Positions 22,901-31,838 of a stretch of 64,000 bases of DNA are shown here, piece after piece. The notes under the pieces were generated by a model that was given only the letters and a program-made list of their open reading frames with translations, did not search any database and had not been told where the DNA came from. The position numbers and the translations under genes were made by a program. Positions within the stretch are counted from its first letter, which is position 1, and each line of letters begins with the position of its first letter. This stretch comes from Lagopus muta (taxonomy: Eukaryota; Chordata; Aves; Galliformes; Phasianidae): NCBI RefSeq assembly GCF_023343835.1, contig NC_064444.1:18389219-18453218 (forward strand), read 5' to 3'.

Positions 22901-24099
22901 CAACAGACCCCACTAAAGAATCTTCTTTCTTCCAGCCCCTTTAGATTCTGAAAGGTCCCCATGGCAAGATATGTCGTGCCATTCTCCCAACCGCACTGCC
23001 CTGCGTTGCTCCAACTCACACTGTGTCGGTGGTCAGCGGCCTCTTGAAGGTTTTGATGGCGACTGGGTACTTGAGATACTCTCCCTCATAGAGGTCGTAG
23101 CGCTCAGTGTCCTGCAGGTGCCTGCGGAAGGTGAGCTGGTCCCGCTCGATCTCAGTGATGGCTTCCCTTTTGCCAACATTGACCTTCTTCAAACCTGCTC
23201 ACGCCGCACCGGGAGGAAGGAGACACAGATCAGGCAGGGCTGGGGGAAAGCCAGCGACTCTGTGGCTTAGCAAAGCCTTTTACAGGAGCGTTTGTCCTTT
23301 CTAAAAGGGACATGGAGGGCAGATCTCTTTGTGACGCCAACTTACTGTCCATCACTCGCACGATTTTGTTCAGCTCGCCTTGCATCCAGTCCACCTTGCT
23401 CTCCATGCACTGACTGCCCATGTGCATCTCCCAGGCCTCATCTTCAGGCTCTTTGGTACCTGGGGTAAGACAGATAGGCGCAGAGATGGGCTGGGTGAAG
23501 TGCAGCACTGGCACTGGCAGTTTTTCTGGTCCCTTTGGCTTTCCCCAGCTGTTGCCATCAGGCCGAAGCTGGGCTGGGGTGGGCTGCCAGCTCCCAGCCA
23601 ACCTCCGGTCTTGGGGAAGGGACACACTAAATGCACACTTACTTGCAATAACCTGGTCCAGGAAAGCCTTGTCATCCCTCAGATCCTCAGCATCTTGCCT
23701 GCGACAGATCTTTGTCTGGAAGGCCTCCAGCAACGCCTGCTTCTGCTCTGCTTGTAGCAGCAGCGAGAGCCCTTGGGCGATGTCCTCCAGGCTCCTGTTC
23801 ACCCAAACAAACTCCTCTCCGCTGCTGCGGGCACTCAGGAACTTTTGGATCCAGCTGGTCTGGCTGTATTTTATCACCAGCTTCTGGGCTTCCCCCAGCG
23901 CCTGGAGCAGCTTGGTCAGCATTTGCTCTTCGTGGTGGGAGATCTGCCAAGATGGCTGAGCCTGCAGGACCCGCACGGGCCCCAGCAGGATGTGGATGCG
24001 CTCCACGAGGCGCTGGCACTGGTGCTTGCAGCACCTGACGTGCTCAAACTGGCTGTGGATGGCATGGGCGATGGAGAAGACCTTCTCTATGATGTCCAT
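19980..24099 (-). CDS. MLKL: MLKL, mixed lineage kinase domain-like pseudokinase
   Basis: Executioner of necroptosis: in mammals RIPK3 phosphorylates the pseudokinase domain, MLKL oligomerises and its four-helix bundle permeabilises the plasma membrane. Ten coding exons: 24099-23643, 23459-23346, 23194-23020, 22626-22529, 22196-22061, 21944-21860, 21669-21518, 21332-21283, 20945-20805, 20032-19980. Phases close to 486 codons plus TAG (human 471). Order of parts: four-helix bundle (1 to about 125), brace region (about 126-215), pseudokinase (about 216-486). ATP-lysine Lys238 is in PVAIKTF and the likely alpha-C Glu is Glu258. The catalytic loop reads HGCICSSKF instead of HRDLKxxN, and DFG is replaced by GFE (358-360); human has HGK and GFE. 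The start ATG has a strong Kozak context (A at -3, G at +4). An in-frame TTG four codons upstream is not a credible start. Confidence 0.95.
20069..20430 (-). mobile_element. CR1 LINE 3' fragment with three tail repeats
   Basis: Reverse orientation in the last MLKL intron. Starts with CACAGAAT repeated three times, the inverse of the ATTCTGTG tail, followed by GGGTTGGAAGGGACC, GGGGCATCCACAACCTCC and the upstream CR1 region to about AATGAGGTCACCCC. The best preserved tail in the window. Confidence 0.92.
21283..23194 (-). CDS. MLKL: MLKL pseudokinase exons
   Basis: Exons 23194-23020 through 21332-21283 encode the N-lobe and most of the C-lobe. Landmarks collinear with human are [11 protein letters not shown] (beta3), [20 protein letters not shown] (alpha-C to beta4), [17 protein letters not shown] (hinge and alpha-D), [12 protein letters not shown] (alpha-E), [11 protein letters not shown] (catalytic loop), LSGFEL (GFE), YIAPE (APE motif) and [10 protein letters not shown] (alpha-F). 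There is no glycine-rich loop. Ser366 and Ser367 in the activation loop are candidate RIPK3 sites by position, with no similarity strong enough to prove it. Confidence 0.93.
22656..22965 (-). mobile_element. CR1 LINE 3' fragment
   Basis: Reverse orientation in an MLKL intron. Phrases GTGGGAAGGGACCCTAAAGG and GTTTCCCCCTGTCCTATCAC are CR1-like. Confidence 0.82.
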
Positions 24100-24119
24100 G
24101 CTTTCAGCCAAGGGCTTGG
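23643..24119 (-). CDS. MLKL: MLKL four-helix-bundle exon
   Basis: One exon encodes residues 1-152, starting [20 protein letters not shown] and corresponding to human [20 protein letters not shown], with a conserved C-K-x-Q-C-x-R-L element. It contains the whole lytic bundle and the first brace helix. The exon probably begins at 24119, after the acceptor at 24121-24120, which leaves 20 nt of 5' UTR; that acceptor is inferred. Confidence 0.92.
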
Positions 24120-24589
24120 CTGATGGGGACGTGGGGCAGCGGCGTCTGCTGGAGGTGACCCTTGGGCAGTGCTCACAGGTACAGCGTGGATCTTCCTCAC
24201 CTTAGCTGTCAAGGAACAGCCTTAACATGGCACACAACACCCCACAGCCCTCACCTCCCCAATGGCTGCTCTGGCATTTGTGTAGGTTGGAGTGGACACG
24301 TGTGAACAAAGGCACTGGTAGCGGTGGTACCGTCACACCATCACACAGTATCCCAAGATGGGAGGACTGAGGGGTCCAACTGCTGGGGCATTTTGGCTTC
24401 TTTTGCGTGAATTAAAGCAGGAGCAGCCAGAGCAGGATCCGCGATCTCCCAGTAGCATCCCCCAGCTGTGCTCCCCAGCATTACCACCCAGATAACAGTT
24501 TTTTCCTATGTTTAGGCAGCCCCAACTTCATGTCATCTCCTCTCCCCCCAGGGAACCTTTGCTAAATGAAATCAAAGAGTGCAGCTTAC

Positions 24590-24635
24590 CCGGCCCCGTT
24601 CTGCTCGCCTCCTCCTCTGCCGTCTCTCAGACTGG
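24590..24635 (-). other. MLKL: MLKL non-coding exon 1, approximate
   Basis: A good donor (GTAAGC, GT at 24589-24588) follows a purine-rich stretch, about 30-70 nt downstream of a TATA-like box. Splicing from here to the acceptor near 24121 would join a short 5' UTR to the coding exon through a 470-nt intron. There is no transcript evidence. Confidence 0.5.
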
Positions 24636-24657
24636 AGAGGAACCAGGGACGCGGGGG

Positions 24658-24664
24658 TTTATAG
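24658..24664 (-). promoter_or_regulatory. TATA-like box of MLKL
   Basis: The minus strand reads CTATAAA here, about 30 nt upstream of the inferred non-coding exon. A start near 24630 would follow. A GGGAAAGC stretch lies just upstream (about 24670) but is too weak to call as a kappaB or interferon element. Confidence 0.45.
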
Positions 24665-24669
24665 GGTGC

Positions 24670-25370
24670 TTTCCCAGCAGCGGAAGCTGCATTGTGCAAT
24701 GTTTAACCACCGTCACAGGAAAGCGGCTCCAGCTGACGGAGGATGGTGCAGAGGCACACAGTGCCCCTCCATGCAGGATCGGGGTGCTGGAAGGAGGAAC
24801 CCCCCACAGGAGGCACTTTGGGAAAGCAGGGTAGGGAGGTGTCTGTGCCCCCTGCGTCGATGCTGCCGTTCCAACCCTTTTTGCCACATGGCTTTCCCAG
24901 GGCTTGGTACCAAAAATCCCAGCCCCGCAGGGGGGCTGTGTGGAAGGGAGCAGCAGCCCCCAGCCCCAACTCCAGCCCGACCACGCAGCCCTCCCCTCTC
25001 TCAGCCCATCCATCGTCAGAGGAAGCGGGTTACAGGTGAGGAAAGCAATGCCTGCCCCTACCGGGAGGGCAGGAAGCTTCGCAGGGCAATTTTCGGAAGC
25101 TCGGGGCCACGTGTGACACCCATTGCCCAACTTCGGGGAAGTGGCCCCAGGGCCTTTCCAGTGACAGAGGGCTGGCTGTCACACAGCTGATGGGAAGCAT
25201 CTCCCTCTCTGCCACAGCTCTGCTTTTCTCAGTGGCCCCAGGCAGCACGGGGAGGTGGGAAAGGTGACGGCAAGGGATGGTGACCTCGAGAGCCCCCCCA
25301 GAGCCAGGCCCTCAGGGAACGATTGGAATGGATCATCTTTTAGGTCTTTTCCAACCTCGATGATTCTATG
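24670..25370. other. Intergenic gap between FA2H 3' end and MLKL promoter
   Basis: About 700 bp. GC-rich and without a convincing exon on either strand; several antisense open frames here have no similarity I recognise. A short CR1 tail (25321-25377) closes the gap at the FA2H side. Confidence 0.6.
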
Positions 25371-25377
25371 ATTCCAT
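25321..25377 (+). mobile_element. CR1 tail fragment
   Basis: Forward orientation; TTTTCCAACCTCGATGATTC followed by TATGATTCCATG. Only about 57 bp, next to the FA2H poly(A) signals. Confidence 0.8.
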
Positions 25378-25384
25378 GAAAGGT

Positions 25385-25411
25385 TTTATTTTTCAAAATA
25401 TACAGTTTATT
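25385..25411 (-). terminator. FA2H poly(A) signals
   Basis: Two AATAAA hexamers on the minus strand, at 25411-25406 and 25390-25385, end a 3' UTR of about 740 nt that begins at 26131. A forward-oriented CR1 tail (25321-25377) abuts the second signal on its downstream side. Which signal is used cannot be decided from sequence. Confidence 0.65.
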
Positions 25412-26131
25412 TACAATTGCCATGTCTACAGTTGTACGTAATAGCTTCATTCCGAACCTTTAAATATCTGCAGTAAACATTAGAAAAAAAATAATAATAA
25501 TAATAATCACAGGATCAGCCCAAAAAAACAAACCAAAAAAAAGGCATCTTTTAGCAATTCCATTCATTGGAGTTTAAGTTTCAAGTAGCTGAGGACCACA
25601 TGAATGCAAAGTCAAACAGACCTGGCAGGGAGATGGGAGCGCTGGTTAGAGAAAGGCCAAGGCCAGCCCTGCCAGACGCCCGGCACTGCAGAGCAAGGGA
25701 AGCCCGCTGCACGGGCAGGCAGCGCGGGTTTGGTTTGATTTCCCTGGGTTATTTTGCCTCCCCCCTCCCCACAGGCAACCCGAGAGGTCGGAGCCCCCGG
25801 GTTGGGCGCAGTGCAGTGGGCGGCTCAGGGAGGCACTGAGAGGCGGGGGTGCGGGGTGTAGCAGGGGGGGCTCGAGGCAGCCGGCACTTCATCCTCCAGG
25901 CACAGAGGTGCCCGCTCATCAGTGCCCTCAATGGGAAGAGCTGGAGCCCCAGCAGCCTCCTCCGGCCCCCTCCCCACCTCCATACCCCCCAGCCCCACCG
26001 GCAGCACCGAGGGGATGGAGCGGCCCCACGACGGGCGACGGAGAGGGACAAGGGGGACGGTGCCGACCCTCGGCAGCACAGTGTTCTGAGCCCTCACGGC
26101 CCTGAGCACGGTCGGCTGAGCGCCGGGGCCA
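25412..26131 (-). other. FA2H 3' UTR
   Basis: Follows the TGA at 26134-26132. The proximal part (25600-26130) is GC-rich. The distal part is AT-rich, with an AATAAT run near 25485-25506 just before the poly(A) signals. No conserved site was identified. Confidence 0.55.
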
Positions 26132-27543
26132 TCAGTCCTCTTTCTCAAAGGTCTCTTCGGGGATGAGCGTCCGGAAGGGGTGATCCCAGAAGCGGGTGGT
26201 GATGCCGAAGCCTGCAGGGGAGGCGAGAGAGCGCTCAGCGCGGCACCGCTGGACGGCGCTAAGCAGGGCTGCGCCACCGGGACTGAGGGAGCCGGGGCAG
26301 GGAGCCGTTACAGCCCGAGCTCCGCAGGGCCCCACCGCGTGGCCGGGACGCAAATGGCACCCGGCTCGGTGATGACACCAGAGCGGGGCGGTCCTTTACG
26401 GGATTGACGGCGCGTCACCCGGCCCCAGGGCAACAAGCAAGGGCGAGGAGGAAGAGCAGAGGGAACAACGAGAGGAGCCGGCTGGGATGATAGCTTATCT
26501 GGACAGGGTGCTTTCTCCTAGGAAACCGGGCAAAGGGCAGGTTGAGCAAGGGGAAGGTGTGGGGCAGAGCAAGGGAAGCCTCACCCTGCACCCGCCAACA
26601 GTGCCACGAGGAGGGCTGGGCACGGTGTGCCATTGCCTGATGGCAAGATGGGCACGGAGCAGGGCTCCCACAGAGGGGCACTTTGTCTGTCACAGACACC
26701 CCCGCACCCAACCGAACCCAACAGAGCGTTCCCAACCTCCGTGCCCATTCCCAAGCCAGAAAGGCACAGCACAGCACGGCAACACGGCGCTACCTGACTT
26801 CTGGTGCTCAAAGTGGTGCTTGACGTGGTACGCCTTCAGCCCGTACAGGTAGGTGCCTTCCTTCGGCGAGCCGTAGTGCAGGTAGTAGTGCATCATGTCA
26901 TACACCACGTAGCCACACAGCCCTCCCACAAACACAGACAGCCCCAGCTCCTCGGGCAGCAGCAGCCGCAGCACGCCGTAGAAGAAGGCCATGACCAGCG
27001 AGGCCGGCACCGGGGGGAAGACCAGGCGGGAGCTGTCAAAGGGGGACTGGAAGCGGAGAGAGACGGTGGGACGGCGAGCTCCTCGCTCACCCCAAAGCCT
27101 CCCTGAGAGCTGGAAGCATCCGTCCCACAAGCAGCGCCGTCCCCACGCGTGGCGAAGCCACCCCCAGGAACCCTCCCACCCCAAATGCATCCTAAGCAAG
27201 GCACCATCTCCAAGGGGGCAGACGTAGCCCCCAGTGAAGCTAGAGGGAGCCTGCTGCTTTCCAAGTCTTGCAAGCCGGGCTCGTGGTTTAACTCAGCTGC
27301 TCCAAGCTCATCCTCTGGCATTAGCAAAAGGCAAGGGCACCCCGAGAGGAGCAGAAGCTCTGCCGCTCACCTTGTGGTGCTGCCCGTGCAGCAGGAAATG
27401 CAGGGTGATGAGATAGTAGTTACTAGCGGGTGGCTTCATGTGGAAGACAAAGCGATGGATGAGGTACTCAAGCAGGGACCACAGGAACATCCCCAGGAGG
27501 AAGATGAAGGGGAAGCAGTGTTTGTGCACAGGGATGGAGTACT
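26132..27543 (-). CDS. FA2H: FA2H exons 5-7, di-iron hydroxylase core
   Basis: Exon 27543-27371 carries HRFVFH and HGQHHK, exon 27046-26794 carries HYYLH and HVKHHFEH, and exon 26211-26132 gives the C-terminus [15 protein letters not shown]. The exon junctions fall at the same places relative to the His boxes as expected for the family, and all eight canonical histidines are present, so the enzyme should be active. The last residues (ETFEKED) differ from the human tail. Confidence 0.95.
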
Positions 27544-30500
27544 CTACACAATGAGACATGCAGCAGTCAGCGAGGCGGGTGGATTCGCATGCTTCTATCC
27601 GTGGCCATCCTGATGCCAGCAGCCTGGTGAAGCTCGCCTCTCCCCCCACTTGTTTGGTTCCCCTCAATTTGTGCTCTTTGGGGTAGGAGCCGATGCCAGC
27701 TGGGACTGCAAGCATGTCCTTACGGAGCAGCTTTCCCCACCCAAACAGGCAGCACGACCCGACGGACACAGGCAGCGCTTGTGACAGCGGAACAGAGCCG
27801 CTGCTGTGTTTTTGTTTGGCAGAGAATACAGCTGTCGGGCGCTTTCCCCCGCAGAGCATTTTTCCACCACCTCCTCCTTTTGCTGCCAGCAAACCCTGTG
27901 TCCTCCCTTGCAAAATTCACCCTGTGCTCACTGGCAAAATTCCCCCAGATCCAAGCACTGTGTGGCAATGGGAAGAAAACCCCCTGTGGGCAGCGAGATG
28001 CCCGGTGCGCAGCCCATCACCCTGCATGGGGAGGCAGGAAGCACAGCTGGTAACACAAAAAGAGATGGAAAGAGAATGGGGAGGAACAAAAGGATGCGTG
28101 ATGGATTTATTCCAGCCCAGGACAGAGGCAGGGAAGCCAGAACATCAAAACCTGCTCTGATTTTGGGCACCGAGCGAGGCAGCTGGCACAGGGTGGCACC
28201 CGCAGCGGGGCCAACAACAAAGCTGTCACCCAGCTGCCCGCTGCCCGCTGCCGGGGCTGCACATAGTGGTGGATTCAGGGGGAGGTGCTGGTTGAACAAG
28301 CCGTGCTCTGTGCGAGGCTGGTGGTGTGAGAGCCGTGTTTGTTCACCCAGCCCCAGCGTCAGGGCAGTGGGTGGCGGCGCAGGGGGACGCGGCCATCGGT
28401 GAGCAGCGGGGCTTCATTTTGAGTATGGAGGAAGGGAGGCAGCTCGGGGCTGTGCCCGCTGCCCTGGGCAGCCCGCTCTGCGCCCACCGCTCTCTGGGGC
28501 GGCAGCTCCCTCCAGGAACAAACCCCAAACGGACAGGCAGGGGAGCGAGGCGAGCTCAGCCAGCACGGGTGGCTGCGTGCAGGGCAGTGCTGGGGGCTGC
28601 GGGGACTGGGGACAGACTGCACTCATGCAGGCGTGCGCTGAAGGCCAGGGACGGGTCGTACCTGCGGTGAAGGAGGAGAAGAGCCTGGTGTCGCCCTGCG
28701 CCAGAGCTGTGTAGCTGAGCCAGCTGAGGTAGAACACCACGGGGGTCCACACCAGGAACACCACGTACCTAAGGGGAGAGGGGATGGGTCAGGGGGGCGG
28801 ACCCACATATCTGCACACCTCCATCCTCCCTCCGCCACCCCAGGATGCTCACCACGCCGTCTTGGAGAGGGCCTCAATAAAATCCGAGTGGAAGAGGCGG
28901 ATGGGCCGATCCACAGGCTGGTGCACCCACTCGTCGTACTTCTCCCCCAGGTAGCCCACCTGCCACAGCAAGGGCTTCCGCCAGTCCACCAGGTCCTGGG
29001 GGCACAGGGCTGTTGGTTAGCTCCCTCCCTCGTCCCCTTCCCGATAGTACCCACAATCTGGGGGGACTCATGGAATCGTTAAGGCTGGGAAAGGCCTCAG
29101 ATCCCCAGGTCCAACCCTGCTCCACCCCGCTGTGCCCACATCCCTCAGTGCCACATCCCCGTGGCTCTGGGGCACCTCCAGGGACGGTGACTCCCATCCT
29201 TTGGCAGCTGTGCCGCTGCCTGTGGAGTCTGGATAGGGATGGATGTGGTCACCCAGCAGGGCAATGACCCCAGGATGTGTGGGAATGGATGTAGATGCTC
29301 CACACCAGCAGAACTTCAGAGCAAAATCTCATTTTGGGACACACGCAAAGGAAAAAATTCTCTTTTAAAGGCAATCGGTGGCAAAATATTCATAGTGAAC
29401 AAAGGGTTTCCTGTTGGTCAAATAAAGATAAAGGCTGGTGCTCCCCAAAGAGCGCTTGGCACAGCAGCCACGCGGTGCAACAAGAGGCATCCAAAGGCAC
29501 CTTGGGGACAGGGAGAAACCCTGGGACACCGAGCTCTCAGTCTGCCCAGCCAGGACATCCCTTGTATGTCAGCAAAAAGGGAAAAACAAATGATAAATGA
29601 ATAGAAATAATAATAATAATAATAATAATAAAGCAAACAGCGCGAGGCGTGGCGTAGCAGCACGTCCTGCTTATAGAGGCAAAGCTGCTGTCAAAGAAAG
29701 GCACCAGTGCCCACAGAGGAGCCTCCCGGAGTGGCTGCTCCTGGGCCATAAAGGCAGCGCTGTGTGCAGGGCAAAGGGCAGAGCACGGCCTCACCGTGCC
29801 CACATCCACCGGCTTGCAGCGGGGATCCAGCCGTGGGGCTGCAGCGTCCAGCGGCTTCTCGGCCTTGGGGCAGCTCTGCAATGAGAAAGCGATGGTTTGG
29901 GGGTGCTGGGGAAGCTCGGGGTCGCCGCGGTCGATAGAGACCACCACCACATCTCGTCCAACCGCCCGCCTGCCGCAGCGCTGCCTGCTCACCACGTCCC
30001 CATGAACCACATCCACGTGTTTCTGCAATGCGCGCACACACCAGGCTGCTGTTACGGCTGGAGGGCACTGCGGTGTTTGGGACATCGAGGCACACGAGGG
30101 CCGGGGGCACAAGGATGGAGAAAAAGGGGGAATCCCCCCCACGTGGCTTTGCCCACCACCGTGGTGGCACCTCCATCTCTCCGTGCTTCTGGGTGCCGAC
30201 GCACCTTTCCCCTGCCTTGTCACCTCGGTTACCCATTAACCAGCCATAGGTTTTCCCCAGATGGTTGGGACACGTGGGACGGTCCCCACACAGCGACACG
30301 AGTGGAGGTGACACGGCCTCAGCGGTGCCTCGGCGGGCAGCCAGGGCTTTATGGAGCCCTCGTGATGCTGACGCGGGGCCGTTGACCGACCCACTGCCAG
30401 TGGGACAAGGTGACACCCGGGCCGGGCAGCAGAACCGAGTGGGAAGACCTTCAGCTTTAGGCGTCTTGAGTCTTCCCGCTTGGTTCTGCCGGACGGAGAC

Positions 30501-31807
30501 CCCGCGAGCTTCAGCCGAAGGGGAGGCGGCGGCGGGGCTGCGCCGTGGGCGACGCTGCCGCTGCCTCTGACGCGGCGCAGGGCGAACAGGTCCTGCCGGA
30601 GCCGTGATGTAAGGCAGGGAAAGTCGCGCCCGCCTACGGAGCGCCACCGCCCTGCACCTCGCCCCGACCGCGGGCGGCCCTGCTGGGAAGCGAAGGAAGG
30701 CTGCGCTGCGTTTCCACCGCGCGGCACCCAGCGATGCTCCCGTGCCCGCGACCCCTGTCGGCCTTATGGGGCGCGGACACCCCAAGCTCACCCCACGGTG
30801 CCCGCGTCAACATCCCGCCTTCAGGCCGTGAATCACAGGGCGGTGAGATGCGGATGCGAGGTGACACGGCCCATAAAACGCGGATTTAAAAAAAAAAAAA
30901 GATAATAATAAAAAGCAGGGCCCTTTTTATTACAACACCTCCCAGCAGGTGAGCGCCTACGTACGCTGAGCTCACACGGCGCCGGGAGATGCGCGGTGAC
31001 TCACGGCAGCGTCGCGCAGCCCCGCGGAGCTCTGATGAAAGCCCCATTGCTCAAATTGCCGGCTAATTATACGATCCGGTTCCCCCCCAGCGAAGCTGCT
31101 GAACCCCGCCGTCTCGCGGAGCTAATTGCCGTTCCTCGCTTTCATCTGCGCTGCGCTCCGTGCGCGCACTTCGGCCACGGAAATGGGCACGAGTGATTCA
31201 GCCCCCGATAGCCGCCCACCCGCCGGGGGCTGCCCCGGACCCACACGCTCCATAATTAAGCCGGGCTCTCGTTTAATAAACTCGCATTCCTATGGGATGT
31301 CCTGCGGCGCAGCACCTCCTCCAAATCCCCACCGGGGCCGCGTCCGCCCCAAACAACCCGAGCATCGCCAAGGGCGCACGCCGGCCCCAGCAGGGCTGCT
31401 CTCACCCCGGTGCCACCGCCATCCAGGACGCGTTATCCCGTGCCAGGCAGCGCGCGATCCCCTCGCCCGGTGTTATCGCACCGGTATTTGCCTTCGCGCA
31501 GCGGCACAGAACCCGTTTGGTCGGTACCGGCGCTCGGCCGAACCTGTCGGGCTTGTTGTGGAGACTGCGTCCCAACAAAGGCGCTGCCATCGCCGGGCTT
31601 TGGGGCTGCAAGAGCCGAACAAAGCTGTGTCTGTGCGGGGCCGGAGAGCAAACAGCGCCGGGAAGCACCGCCGGTCATCGACCCCGCGGCACCGGGCATT
31701 CGGTCAACGCACACCGCTGCAGCAGCAGCGCTCCTACAGCCCGCCCCGCACACCCCAACAGCCCGGCTGCGGTGCTGGCACCCAACCCCCGGATCGCAGT
31801 CCGCAGA

Positions 31808-31838
<31 letters not shown>

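Larger units (their letters stand above)
20033..23019 (-). other. MLKL introns longer than 300 nt
   Basis: Introns 20033-20804 (largely the CR1 copy 20069-20430), 20946-21282 and 22197-22528 (nothing recognised) and 22627-23019 (mostly the CR1 copy 22656-22965). The remaining introns are 116-190 nt. The first intron, 24120-24589, shows nothing recognisable. Confidence 0.6.
26212..29794 (-). other. FA2H introns 2 to 6
   Basis: Introns 28996-29794 (a CR1 fragment at 29068-29222 and an ATA microsatellite), 28769-28852 (84 nt), 27544-28661, 27047-27370 and 26212-26793. Apart from those repeats I recognise nothing in them. Confidence 0.6.
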
